From: a virus
Reading direction: 5' to 3' (one strand)
Length of the DNA: 21,529 bases
IMG/VR virus record: IMGVR_UViG_3300046529_000425
Coordinates: 1-21,529 of that record
The notes beneath the pieces were generated by a model. That model saw only the letters and a program-made list of their open reading frames with translations, had not been told where the DNA came from and did not search any database. The position numbers and the translations under genes were made by a program. Positions 8,027 through 15,010 of this stretch are shown here, in pieces; the stretch's first letter is position 1; each line of letters starts with the position of its first letter.

Positions 8027-8400
8027 CCAAAAGTCGCCAATTTCAGGTTGACGATCCCTTGCATATCCTTCATCAGCCGCGGCCCCCAATAGTCAACGCT
8101 CTTGGAGATGATCCCATAGCGGCCACCGTTACTCAGCTCTAACCAAATTCCGGGTTCCGGCTCGCCATAGGCAAATGTCAGTTCGGCCAGAACGGCGGGA
8201 GCTTGCGTCACATCTACATGTAAGCCCCTGCGCGTGTTCCCTGTACGGTCAGTCCACGGAGCCGATGCCTTCATCCACGCTTCCGCCTCGACAGCACGCG
8301 CATCGGCCACCCGCCGCCCCGTGACAAATAGCTGCTGCGTGTACTTTTTATAGGCTTGGGGAAATACTTCCGACGGCGGCACGACCCACTTAAATCCCAT
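8023..8400 (-). CDS. HK97 gp10-like tail/connector protein
   Basis: A 125-residue protein with the pattern EAWMKASAPWTDRTGNTRRG around residues 40-60, which matches the HK97-gp10-like family (motif A-P-x-D-x-T-G followed by R-x-G-L). The later ELSNGGRYGII segment also fits. These proteins are small virion factors acting at or near the head-tail junction. I chose the ATG at 8400, because GAGG lies 7 nt upstream and the stop of the preceding frame overlaps it as TGATG; a GTG at 8403 is the alternative. It is placed after the tail-chaperone genes rather than among the head-tail connectors, which is unusual. Its stop overlaps that of the convergent cargo gene. Confidence 0.7.
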   Translation of the reverse strand: MGFKWVVPPSEVFPQAYKKYTQQLFVTGRRVADARAVEAEAWMKASAPWTDRTGNTRRGLHVDVTQAPAVLAELTFAYGEPEPGIWLELSNGGRYGIISKSVDYWGPRLMKDMQGIVNLKLATFG

Positions 8401-8756
8401 CACGTCACCTCGTCCATAATCAGCCCAGCCACCGGCCCATAGCTCTCTAGCTCATCCGTTTCACTCACCGGCCTCGGCAACGTAAACGCCGGGTCAAGCA
8501 ACTGCGTCAACGTGTAGCGGCTCACGGACTGCTTATGCTGGCCGCTACCAATCTCGTCACGCTCCAGCAGCGCGTTCTCGACAATCGTGCCAAAGGTCAG
8601 CACAAGATTGTCAAGCGACCAAGCCGCCAACGGATCGTTCTCCCTCAGCACTTGGCTCGGCAACAGATGGAACGTCGTCGCCTTGCGCCACACTTGCCAC
8701 ATCCGGCGGCGGTTTGTACTCAAATTCGACCAGGAGTTCGCTGCTTCCAAGTGCAA
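8400..8756 (-). CDS. Tail assembly chaperone, downstream frame (gpT-like extension, probably made by frameshift)
   Basis: This frame is open from 8786 to the TGA at 8400 and overlaps the end of the upstream chaperone ORF. The first possible starts are a TTG at 8756 and an ATG at 8702. Neither has a Shine-Dalgarno sequence, which argues against independent initiation. The region with MWQVWRKATTFHLLPSQVL and the Trp-rich helix pattern resembles the C-terminal half of lambda gpGT-type chaperones. Relative to the upstream ORF the frame is +1 (equivalently -2), not the common -1. A candidate slip site is TTTC at 8763-8760, where tRNA-Phe could move from UUU to UUC. That would give a fusion of about 261 residues. 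The protein would bind the tape measure and recruit tail tube protein during tail assembly. The role is inferred from synteny and architecture. Confidence 0.6.
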   Translation of the reverse strand: MHLEAANSWSNLSTNRRRMWQVWRKATTFHLLPSQVLRENDPLAAWSLDNLVLTFGTIVENALLERDEIGSGQHKQSVSRYTLTQLLDPAFTLPRPVSETDELESYGPVAGLIMDEVT

Positions 8757-9186
8757 AGCGAAAGACCAGCCGCTTTTCGGCCAGCGTTAGCTCCTCGACT
8801 TTCGTGCCGTCACAGATCGACTTGGCGCAAATCAGATTGAGCATCTCGACGTAGGCGAAGGCATCCTCTTTGGTGCCAAACGGCTGATCCATGAATTCCT
8901 TGACCGCTGTGTTGCGGTCGTCGCCGTAGAGGCTCCGCAAGAGCAGCGGCGTCAGTACGTCGGGGATGTCGCCATCCTTCAGCAGCATATCCGGCTCAAG
9001 CGTGCGTAACCGTACGCGGCGGCCTGTGCTAAAGGTCTGCTCCCAGCCCTGTTCGCGCATAAGGCGAATGCGCTCGTAGACCGGCATGTCTGCGGGCGGG
9101 TCTGTGGGCGCGGGCTTGTCCGGGTGCCCATTGGGCGCGTTGCCGTTATGACCGTTATTGATCGCCATGTTCTTCGAACCACTCAT
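8611..9186 (-). CDS. Tail assembly chaperone, upstream frame (gpG-like)
   Basis: A 191-residue protein between the tail tube protein and the second chaperone frame. After a Pro/Asn/Gly-rich N-terminus of about 30 residues comes a helical domain: VYERIRLMREQGWE, then RVRLRTLEPDMLLKDGDIPD, and LCAK-like and LAEKRLVFRFAL helices. Proteins with an 'RLRTLEPDxLL..G.IPD' segment at this place are tail assembly chaperones. The last 30 residues (DDVPSVAEPSAEGERSVGG) are low-complexity, as expected if they are translated only when frameshifting fails. I chose the ATG at 9186, with GGTGG 7 nt upstream. A TTG at 9192 is also possible and would overlap the tail tube stop. Confidence 0.7.
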   Translation of the reverse strand: MSGSKNMAINNGHNGNAPNGHPDKPAPTDPPADMPVYERIRLMREQGWEQTFSTGRRVRLRTLEPDMLLKDGDIPDVLTPLLLRSLYGDDRNTAVKEFMDQPFGTKEDAFAYVEMLNLICAKSICDGTKVEELTLAEKRLVFRFALGSSELLVEFEYKPPPDVASVAQGDDVPSVAEPSAEGERSVGGLVA

Positions 9187-9188
9187 GA

Positions 9189-9743
9189 TCAACCACCGCC
9201 GCCTGTGGTCGCCAGCGGAATCGTCAGCGCCGTCGGCACGGAGAATTGGCGGACACGCAACATGCCGTTGATCAGGCCTTCGTTAACGCCGTGAACGTCC
9301 CATTGCGGGATCAAGTAGTTGTCCACCTGTGCATTGAGTTGCAAGTTGCTGGCTAATTTACATTTGGGCAAGAGGAAATGTATATCCTTGCCGCCCGAAC
9401 CCGACACGCGCCCGGCAATGCCGACATAGGGCACGTCAACGGCGCTTTGGATGTAGAAATCGTAGTAGGCGGCTGTTGAAGTCAAGACGCCACCCAAGAG
9501 CATATTAAAGACGGTCAGATCGATGCTACCGTTCTGGATGGTCAGTGTCGCCGACGCCAAATTGGTAAAGACATCTACGTCTACGTCATCGCCGCGTAAC
9601 GTATCGGTCGAAACGACCCATTGCAGATTGGCCCCGCGCCCGGCGTAGATATCGTAGCCGGGGCCAGTCCACGTATTTTCCGCTGTCCAAAGGGCTATTT
9701 TGATATCCTTGATACCCCTTAAAACCGAAGGTGTTGTTGCCAT
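9189..9743 (-). CDS. Major tail tube protein
   Basis: A 184-residue beta-rich protein that starts MATTPSVLRGIKDIKIALW and contains a central SATLTIQNGSIDLTVFNMLLGG segment. This is the pattern of siphovirus tail tube proteins: a small protein of alternating beta strands with one helix. It would polymerise in hexameric rings around the tape measure. The ATG at 9743 has a strong GAGGAG just upstream. It precedes the chaperone pair, the standard order. It ends in TTGGGG-like glycine residues without an added Ig domain. The call rests on synteny plus composition; no sheath gene is adjacent, in keeping with a non-contractile tail. Confidence 0.75.
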   Translation of the reverse strand: MATTPSVLRGIKDIKIALWTAENTWTGPGYDIYAGRGANLQWVVSTDTLRGDDVDVDVFTNLASATLTIQNGSIDLTVFNMLLGGVLTSTAAYYDFYIQSAVDVPYVGIAGRVSGSGGKDIHFLLPKCKLASNLQLNAQVDNYLIPQWDVHGVNEGLINGMLRVRQFSVPTALTIPLATTGGGG

Positions 9744-9772
9744 TTTTTTCTCCTCACTTTTGGAAAGTCGAT

Positions 9773-10237
9773 TTATCCCACCGCTGTCAAAATCCGGTAT
9801 ACAGCAAAATCAAGCCGCACGAGCGACGCATTGGCGAGCGCCCCACCGTCACGCCCACGGCTCACCACATGCGCCAGGTCAAGCTCGTAGCTATACGGCA
9901 GCGGCTTGCCCTGCAAGAGCGCGTAGATGAGGCTCGTAGCGGCGTCAATCACGTCATAGAGCGGCGCATCCTGATAGAGCCAAACCTCGACCACTTGGTT
10001 GCTGCTCTTGATCTGGGCGATGTAGTCCAAAACCTCTGAGGTCGGAATCAAATCTCGTTGGCGTACCAAACAGCACGGCAGCAAATAGCGATCGCTATCA
10101 AAGGCGTTGGGTGTGGTTTCACGCGTGATGCCCTCGACGCCCACGAGCGACGATTGGTAGACGCCGCCGGTTAGCATGGCCGTGATGGCCGTGTTAGCTG
10201 CGATCAGGGCGGCGATGTCCGCCTCTGGGATGTTCAT
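9773..10237 (-). CDS. Tail terminator/completion protein candidate
   Basis: A 154-residue protein immediately upstream of the tail tube gene and overlapping the previous gene by ATGA (10234-10237). It opens MNIPEADIAALIAANTAITAML, a helix, then an alternation of strands including VVEVWLYQDAP and a helix YDVIDAATSLIYALLQGK. This helix-strand order (a long central helix after a VEVW strand) is typical of tail terminator proteins such as lambda gpU-like or DUF3168-like folds. These cap the tail tube and join it to the head. The family cannot be assigned with certainty. Confidence 0.6.
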   Translation of the reverse strand: MNIPEADIAALIAANTAITAMLTGGVYQSSLVGVEGITRETTPNAFDSDRYLLPCCLVRQRDLIPTSEVLDYIAQIKSSNQVVEVWLYQDAPLYDVIDAATSLIYALLQGKPLPYSYELDLAHVVSRGRDGGALANASLVRLDFAVYRILTAVG

Positions 10238-10587
10238 CCGGTGCGTACCCCCGTTCCCTGTATCTCGCCAAAGGTCAAAATCACGTCCTCGATCCGGTAT
10301 TCGTCGCCGCCCAGCGTGAATTGATAGCCCTCGGCGATGTCGCTGTCCGGTTGGCTCGGATGGTCACGCCAGCCAAAGACAATCACGCCCAGCCGTGGCG
10401 CGCTACCGGCCGCGCTCGTCGCCATCGATGCCCGGTTGTCCACTTCCACGCGCAAGGTCTGCGCCGGCAATCTCAGCGGGCGATTGGGCGGATTCGGCTT
10501 GCGAAAGACGATAACCGTCGGCTTGTCCTGCACGCGCCGGTAAGCATTCTGGGCGCGTTGGGCTGCGCGCTGCGCTAAGTTCACCAT
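10234..10587 (-). CDS. Head-tail stopper/adaptor-like protein
   Basis: A 117-residue protein. Its start overlaps the previous stop by 7 bp (10581-10587) and its stop overlaps the next start as ATGA. The N-terminus is helical and basic (NLAQRAAQRAQNAYRR). A beta-rich body follows, with RLPAQTLRVEVDNR and a closing GDEYRIEDVILTFGEI. Proteins of this size and place, between the connector and the tail terminator, are usually head-completion or stopper proteins. The closing 'EYRIEDV' pattern also fits that group. This is a synteny-based call. Confidence 0.5.
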   Translation of the reverse strand: MVNLAQRAAQRAQNAYRRVQDKPTVIVFRKPNPPNRPLRLPAQTLRVEVDNRASMATSAAGSAPRLGVIVFGWRDHPSQPDSDIAEGYQFTLGGDEYRIEDVILTFGEIQGTGVRTG

Positions 10588-10967
10588 CGGCCACCCCGCG
10601 GATAGAGCGGGTCAACAAGGCCGAACATGGCCGACCCGCCGCCGGCTGCCACGCCGCTCACGGCATTGCTTAACTTGCCATTCCATAAGTCGAGTAGCAG
10701 CTTGTAATGGTCAAAAAGCTGGCTGGCTGATTCCTGGCTGTTGTTCTGGCGGTAGTCGGTGCTGGTGACGGCGGCGGCGTATAGCTGCTCAATCGTAATG
10801 ACACGCGTATAGGCATCCTGCGCGCCGAGCGGGTTGGCCGGGTCGGGATAGGGGACGGCTGCGCGTGTGAAATTGTCCTCGGCTTGGGCATCCGGTAGCG
10901 TTACGATGTCGTCAGGCGCAAGGCCAACGTCAGTCCGCAGCCATTGGTATTGTTGCTGTGTCGCCAA
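10581..10967 (-). CDS. Head-tail connector-like protein
   Basis: I start this 128-residue protein at the TTG at 10967, because GGGAGGG (10976-10982) lies 8 nt upstream. A longer reading to 11108 would overlap the glycosyltransferase by 179 bp and has no better signal. It still overlaps the glycosyltransferase end by 38 bp. The sequence runs TQQQYQWLRTDVGLAPDD, then ITIEQLYAAAVTSTDYRQNN, then a helix with LLDLWNGKLSN, and ends in PLYPRGGRW. Mostly helical connector proteins (HK97 gp6/SPP1 gp15-like) with a GL..DD start and a C-terminal P-x-G-G-R-W tail are typical at this position. They form the ring under the portal. The family assignment is tentative. Confidence 0.6.
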   Translation of the reverse strand: MATQQQYQWLRTDVGLAPDDIVTLPDAQAEDNFTRAAVPYPDPANPLGAQDAYTRVITIEQLYAAAVTSTDYRQNNSQESASQLFDHYKLLLDLWNGKLSNAVSGVAAGGGSAMFGLVDPLYPRGGRW

Positions 10968-11976
10968 CTTGTATGCCCTCCCAAACTGCAAGTACACCGC
11001 TCGCAAACTCGCTCCACGAATAGAGCGCACGCGCCGCCTGAGCCTTACGCGCCAACTGCTCGCTGTACGTCCACCAATGGTCGGCGACGTGGCGTAAGAC
11101 TTTGGCAACCTCTGCCGGGTCTACTTCGGCCCATTCGCCCAAGTCCTGGCTGGCCCAATCTTTGTTCTGCGACCAGGTTGCTTTAGTGAGCGTGTAGGGC
11201 AATGGACAGCCCCATTGCCGCAGCCCGTCCGCCGTGCCGCTCCATGCCGTTGCTAAGGCGAGGCCGCCGGTCGCCGCAAACTCACGCGGCAAGAGGCCAA
11301 AGCCCTCGCCTTTAGATGCGCCAATTAGCACATCGGCGCGGTAGTAGAGTTCCAATAGTTCGGCTTCGTCCATGTCACGCTGGATCACCTCAAAATTCGG
11401 ATTGGTAAAGATAAGGCCGCGTTGCCCAGTTTGATCGGCGGCGCGGCCTTTGAGGATGAGCTTATAGTTCATGTCATCGCCAAAAGCACGTAGAAACGCC
11501 TGTAAGGCCGTTTGGCCGCCCTTGCGCTCCCCTCTATCCAGGAAGGCCAGGAACGTCAAGGGCCGTGGCGTTTGTGGCCTGACACGGTAGCGATACTGTT
11601 CGCCCACGCCGATCGGAATCACATGCAATGGGCTTGTGACTCCGCTTGCGGTAAAGGCATCGGCGCACCACCAACTTGGCACAATCACCGCCGCACAATC
11701 GTTGAGTGGCGCCAGCCACGACGGCGGGATGCGCGACGACTCAAACATACTGATAGCGATGCGCGGCCCGTCGAATAGCCGCGCATCCTGGGCCGCAAAG
11801 CTATAGGGCGGCCCCAAGACGATGCCGCCCGTACCGCATTGCGGCGGCTCCATGCCGGGGCCGTGGGCGATCACGTCTACGCCCAAGCCGCGCAGGTGCT
11901 TAACCAATTGCAGGGCAATCAGGCCATAGCTCTCCCACGGCGTATACGGCACCGGCGAATAGACGGCAATGCTCAT
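10930..11976 (-). CDS. Glycosyltransferase, GT4-like
   Basis: A 348-residue protein starting MSIAVYSPVPYTPWESYG at the ATG at 11976, 1 nt after the previous stop; a longer reading to 12048 is not credible. It has the two-domain GT-B plan. The N-terminal half contains FESSRIPPSWLAPLN and a VIVPSWWCADAF segment. The C-terminal half has the acceptor/donor features FLAFLDRGERKGG (about 143-154) and the GT4 E-x7-E motif EGFGLLPRE (E224, E232), which binds the nucleotide-sugar. It should transfer a sugar from an activated donor; the acceptor is unknown. It sits between the capsid gene cluster and the connector genes in the same transcription unit, so it is made with virion proteins. Possible targets are capsid or tail proteins, or host-surface glycans. 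No truncation is seen. Confidence 0.85.
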   Translation of the reverse strand: MSIAVYSPVPYTPWESYGLIALQLVKHLRGLGVDVIAHGPGMEPPQCGTGGIVLGPPYSFAAQDARLFDGPRIAISMFESSRIPPSWLAPLNDCAAVIVPSWWCADAFTASGVTSPLHVIPIGVGEQYRYRVRPQTPRPLTFLAFLDRGERKGGQTALQAFLRAFGDDMNYKLILKGRAADQTGQRGLIFTNPNFEVIQRDMDEAELLELYYRADVLIGASKGEGFGLLPREFAATGGLALATAWSGTADGLRQWGCPLPYTLTKATWSQNKDWASQDLGEWAEVDPAEVAKVLRHVADHWWTYSEQLARKAQAARALYSWSEFASGVLAVWEGIQVGDTATIPMAAD

Positions 11977-11977
11977 A

Positions 11978-12238
11978 CTAGGCGGGGCGTTTCGGCACAG
12001 CCGGCGCTTGTGGGGTGGCGCTATGATCCGGCGCGTGGTCGAGGCCAACCTGCTCCAGCTTATCCGTGAAACCGGCGGCCTCCTTTTCGGTCAGTTCTAC
12101 CGTGTCACCGGGTTGCAATTCTGGGTTAACGCCCCAGGTCTGCCCCACCTTGACGCGGTAGGTCTTGGTTTCCTCTTCTTTTGGCTGCCCGGCGCTGCTG
12201 CGCGCTATGTGGCGCGGCTTGTTCTCTGACTGTTCCAT
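11978..12238 (-). CDS. Small protein following the major capsid gene, unknown function
   Basis: An 86-residue protein. I take the ATG at 12238, because GGAG lies 8 nt upstream; the ORF can be extended to 12355 but would then overlap the capsid gene. It starts with a basic, polar segment, then has TYRVKVGQTWGVNPEL and GDTVELTEKEAAGF, followed by a Pro/Ala-rich tail ending KRPA. The GDTVELTEKEA pattern with a disordered tail is seen in small proteins encoded next to capsid genes, but I cannot name a family. A role in capsid decoration or a head-tail step is possible. The gene is packed between the capsid and the glycosyltransferase. Confidence 0.6.
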   Translation of the reverse strand: MEQSENKPRHIARSSAGQPKEEETKTYRVKVGQTWGVNPELQPGDTVELTEKEAAGFTDKLEQVGLDHAPDHSATPQAPAVPKRPA

Positions 12239-12240
12239 GA

Positions 12241-13269
12241 TTAGGCTCCTGTGGCGTGGGCCACGCCCAACTTGCTGCCAACTGCCGCTTTGATGATCGG
12301 CGTGTAGACCGCCATCACCTTGAAGCTGTTGAGCATCCCATCGCCGCTTGTCCACTCCCGCGTGGTGCTGGGGAAGTAGCCCGGCACGTAGGCGGCTTGT
12401 ACGGTGTTGCTATCGAGTTGAACCAGCAAGATCGTACCGTCCACCAATTGCGGAATCTGCTCAAAGACGGCAACGTTGGGCATCCGCATAATGCGGTCGC
12501 GCGGCGTGTCGCCGGAGGCGTCGGCGTAGTAGTTGAGGGACGCCGAATTGTATTGGTTGATGGAAGCAAAGACACCGTAAGGGCCATACATGTTTTTCGC
12601 TTGCATGGCGCCAATCATGCCGGCTATGGTCGGTAGAATGTTGGTGATGGTTGTCCAGACGCCGCCGCCAAAGCTGGTCGCTGTGCCGGTAATGCGCGCC
12701 GGATGCGTCGTCAGGCCATAGACGGTACCGCCCTGCATACTGAGGGTCGTGTCGCCGTTGATCAGTAAATCTTCCATCTTCTCGGCGACCACACGGGCGG
12801 CGGCGGCGCCGTTGGCAACGTCAAGGCCGTCACCGAGTAGGCGTGACGCTTGCAGATAGCGTTCGTCCAGCTCAAATTCTTTGGCGATGACCGGCACCGG
12901 CACGCTGGCAATCGTCACGTCAACCAGGTCTTTCTCGACGCTGGCATGGCCGCGGATGGTGGCATTGGCCGGCGTCATTTCGCCGACGGCGTTGTATTGC
13001 GCCACGACGGTGCCGAGGCTGCCCAGCGTGCGCGTGAGGCCACGGCTGATCAGCAGATTGAGCATCCGCAGCGGTGGCACGGCGGCGGCGACCATCTGGC
13101 GGTCAAGCTCTTCCCATTCGTTCTTACGCAGGGCTGAGTTGACGTAGAAGCCGCCAGAGGATTGGATCGTGACTTGGCCGGTGCGCTTGTTGACCACAGG
13201 CCGCCCACCGAGCGTGGCTTGACGCCCGGCGCTTGTGCGAAGGTCGGCAACTTGTAATTGTGTTCCCAT
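12241..13269 (-). CDS. Major capsid protein, HK97-like fold
   Basis: I start this 342-residue protein at the ATG at 13269, because GGGAGG lies 9 nt upstream; the longer frame to 13416 overlaps the preceding gene. The sequence has an N-terminal arm (GTQLQVADLRTSAG), a segment EEWEELDRQM-like helix, then the long spine helix region with VARVVAEKMEDLLINGD, followed by a P-domain loop and a C-terminal A-domain including VVAEKMEDLLINGDTTL and LVQLDSNTVQAAYVPGY. This is the pattern of HK97-fold capsid proteins of the encapsulin-like type: an 'AAR.VA.KMEDLLI.G' helix, a glycine-rich turn and a beta-rich end. Gene order protease/scaffold, decoration, capsid supports it. No separate accessory domain is visible. 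Confidence 0.85.
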   Translation of the reverse strand: MGTQLQVADLRTSAGRQATLGGRPVVNKRTGQVTIQSSGGFYVNSALRKNEWEELDRQMVAAAVPPLRMLNLLISRGLTRTLGSLGTVVAQYNAVGEMTPANATIRGHASVEKDLVDVTIASVPVPVIAKEFELDERYLQASRLLGDGLDVANGAAAARVVAEKMEDLLINGDTTLSMQGGTVYGLTTHPARITGTATSFGGGVWTTITNILPTIAGMIGAMQAKNMYGPYGVFASINQYNSASLNYYADASGDTPRDRIMRMPNVAVFEQIPQLVDGTILLVQLDSNTVQAAYVPGYFPSTTREWTSGDGMLNSFKVMAVYTPIIKAAVGSKLGVAHATGA

Positions 13270-13285
13270 AGTGTTCTGCCTCCCT

Positions 13286-13768
13286 TTAGGCGATACGCAC
13301 GCGGATGCGCGCATCGGAACCAGACGAATTATTGACAGCTTCCTCGGCATAACCGACCAAACTGTCGAGGGCGGTACCGGCGGCGGCTTGCAAGGCCCCG
13401 GTGCCGGCAGACTCAAGCGCCGCGCCTCTGGCGACGTTGGAGCCGGTCTTGATCAGCATATACAGCACGTCCCCCGGCGAGCCGTAGATGTACGGGACGG
13501 TCTCAGCGGCGGCATAGAGGGCGTCAACGGCGAGGCCTGTGCCGGTTGTCGGGTAGACAAAGAGCTTGTCAACGGCAACCTTGCAGCCCTCTTTGTTGCC
13601 GCCGGCAGTAGCGTGCGGCTTGACCGTGCTGGTGGGCGCGCCGACGGCCAAGAGTTGACCGGGGCGGATGGTGGCGGCGGCTTGACAAAGCGACTCAGCG
13701 ACGCGCTGCATCCCGTTGTCACGGTTATTGGAGCGCAGAACAATTGTGCTTGATGCGACGTTTGCCAT
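13286..13768 (-). CDS. Capsid decoration/stabilising protein (DUF2190-like)
   Basis: A 160-residue protein directly before the capsid gene. The ATG at 13768 has GGGAG 8 nt upstream. It is Ala/Gly/Val-rich and contains AATIRPGQLLAVGAPTSTVKPHA, then a segment KLFVYPTTGTGLAVDALYAAAETVPYIYGSPGDVLYMLIKTGSNVARGAALES. 'PGD.vyml...G..v..G..L.s..dG.l' is characteristic of small decoration proteins of the DUF2190 type, which bind the capsid surface and stabilise the expanded head. The protein has no membrane segment or enzymatic motif. Confidence 0.75.
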   Translation of the reverse strand: MANVASSTIVLRSNNRDNGMQRVAESLCQAAATIRPGQLLAVGAPTSTVKPHATAGGNKEGCKVAVDKLFVYPTTGTGLAVDALYAAAETVPYIYGSPGDVLYMLIKTGSNVARGAALESAGTGALQAAAGTALDSLVGYAEEAVNNSSGSDARIRVRIA

Positions 13769-13771
13769 GAG

Positions 13772-14440
13772 TTAGGCTCCCTTCTGCTCAAACATGGGCC
13801 AGTGCATGATCAGCTCTTCCTCTTCCGGGCCAATGTTGCGTAAGGCGCCGGCGTTGGCGGAATAGTCACGCGGTTGATAGCTGCCGTAAACGTTGCGGAG
13901 CTTGTTGGTGTCCCAGCCCTTGACATCGGCCTCGCTCAGGGCACCGCGGCTGTTGGCGGCGATACCGGCGATCAGGCCGGCACGCTCTTCGTTGACGTTG
14001 GCGGTGACGTGGCCCAACATCTCCTCAATGCGTGCCAGGCGCGCCATGAAGTCGGCGCCCAGAGGGCTCCCGGAAGCCATTGGCGGCAATGCGGCTGGAG
14101 TGGCTACCACTTCTGCCGCTGCCTCGCTGGGTGCGGCGTCGGGTACGTCTAGGCTTTCTTGCAGCACTTGCAGGTCGGCTTCGTCCCACGTTGCCAACTT
14201 CTCTTTGGCAAACTTACATTTGGCGTTGGCGGTAAGTGCGCCAATTAACTCGTTCTTGTTCATTGCTGAACTCTCCTCCATTGATAAGTTTGGTTCGATG
14301 GCGATTTGCCCATCCACCGGCTCACAAGAGCATGGCGGATCGGAAACTATGCCCTCGGCATTGCCGATTGGGCTTTGATTTTCAGACTGGCTGCTTTTGA
14401 GCCAGCCGAGGAAACGTTGGATTAGAGTTTGCTCGTCCAT
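13772..14440 (-). CDS. Putative nested scaffold protein, in-frame internal start of the protease gene
   Basis: Two in-frame ATG codons inside the protease/scaffold ORF have strong ribosome binding sites. The ATG at 14440 (residue 191) follows a perfect GGAGG at 14446-14450, 5 nt upstream. The ATG at 14263 (residue 250) follows AGGAG at 14273-14277, 9 nt upstream. The first lies just after the protease domain, so it would release the scaffold domain as its own protein of 222 residues; the second gives 163 residues. Lambda does this with C and Nu3. It is a plausible, untested prediction here; the GGAGG also encodes part of a Leu-Glu-Val segment, so chance cannot be excluded. Confidence 0.45.
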   Translation of the reverse strand: MDEQTLIQRFLGWLKSSQSENQSPIGNAEGIVSDPPCSCEPVDGQIAIEPNLSMEESSAMNKNELIGALTANAKCKFAKEKLATWDEADLQVLQESLDVPDAAPSEAAAEVVATPAALPPMASGSPLGADFMARLARIEEMLGHVTANVNEERAGLIAGIAANSRGALSEADVKGWDTNKLRNVYGSYQPRDYSANAGALRNIGPEEEELIMHWPMFEQKGA

Positions 14441-15010
14441 ATCAACCTCCAGACTATTCACACGCGGCGTACCGCAGCCGTCCGCCCAGCTACACGCGCC
14501 GACCTCATCCGGCAAGAGCGCCAAATGGTCGGGGCGAATGTTGCGCGCCGTGGCGGCATAGGTGGAACCGTTAAACATGCCGGGCGCGGCGTCGATTTCG
14601 GAGAAGTAGCCGGTGCTGACTTCCATTGGCGCGCCCAGGCGTAAGCGATTAACGATGGTCATCGCCTTTGGCCCCATCTGTTGCGCCTTGTCGAGGTCGA
14701 TCCAAATCTCGCCCTTGAGCGCGCCGTCAGCGACGGCCACGTTCCACAGATGGCCCAGCACGTCATTGGCCCAAATGTCGGGTGTATTGGCGCTGGTGTA
14801 GCCGCCTTCGTTCCTGGGATGGCTGATGGGCACGGGACGGCCTTGCCAACTAGAGGCAAACTTGCCAAATTCGGCGGCGGATACGAACACGTTGTTTAAG
14901 ATGCCTTCACGCAAGGCGACGACCGGCGAAACCAGATAGCGCCGCCCACCGTGGCTGATCTCTTTGACTTGGCCTGTCGTGGCGTTGGCGGCCAGTTGGA
15001 GCGTGCTCAT
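13772..15010 (-). CDS. Prohead protease (DUF2213-like) fused to a scaffold domain
   Basis: A 412-residue protein whose ATG overlaps the previous stop (ATGA at 15007-15010). Residues about 1-185 look like the DUF2213-type prohead protease: GRPVPISHP with a candidate catalytic His64, EVSTGYF with Ser132, and RPDHLALLPDEVGACSWADGC near 159-180. From about 190 on the sequence is acidic, Ala/Glu-rich and helical, as in scaffolds (KNELIGALTANAKCKFAKEKL, then a run with LARIEEMLGHVTANVNEER). The protease should cut the scaffold and capsid proteins during head maturation. Two in-frame internal ATGs with good ribosome binding sites (14440 and 14263) would give scaffold-only products. The C-terminus ends LIMHWPMFEQKGA. 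The catalytic residues are suggested by family pattern, not proven. Confidence 0.8.
   Translation of the reverse strand: MSTLQLAANATTGQVKEISHGGRRYLVSPVVALREGILNNVFVSAAEFGKFASSWQGRPVPISHPRNEGGYTSANTPDIWANDVLGHLWNVAVADGALKGEIWIDLDKAQQMGPKAMTIVNRLRLGAPMEVSTGYFSEIDAAPGMFNGSTYAATARNIRPDHLALLPDEVGACSWADGCGTPRVNSLEVDMDEQTLIQRFLGWLKSSQSENQSPIGNAEGIVSDPPCSCEPVDGQIAIEPNLSMEESSAMNKNELIGALTANAKCKFAKEKLATWDEADLQVLQESLDVPDAAPSEAAAEVVATPAALPPMASGSPLGADFMARLARIEEMLGHVTANVNEERAGLIAGIAANSRGALSEADVKGWDTNKLRNVYGSYQPRDYSANAGALRNIGPEEEELIMHWPMFEQKGA
14273..14279 (-). promoter_or_regulatory. Internal ribosome binding site, scaffold start 2
   Basis: GGAGGAG lies 9 nt before the in-frame ATG at 14263, at the beginning of the NKNELIG helix of the scaffold domain. 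Confidence 0.45.
14446..14450 (-). promoter_or_regulatory. Internal ribosome binding site, scaffold start 1
   Basis: GGAGG lies 5 nt before the in-frame ATG at 14440, inside the protease/scaffold ORF and right after the protease domain ends. Confidence 0.45.

Noticed and set aside
12239-12355. Longer N-terminus for the 86-aa protein after the capsid gene (start at 12355)
   Set aside because: It would overlap the capsid gene by over 100 bp and has no ribosome binding site, whereas the ATG at 12238 has GGAG 8 nt upstream.
13235-13753. 172-codon plus-strand frame opposite the decoration protein and the capsid gene start
   Set aside because: It is antisense to two clear genes with strong ribosome binding sites and has no family resemblance.
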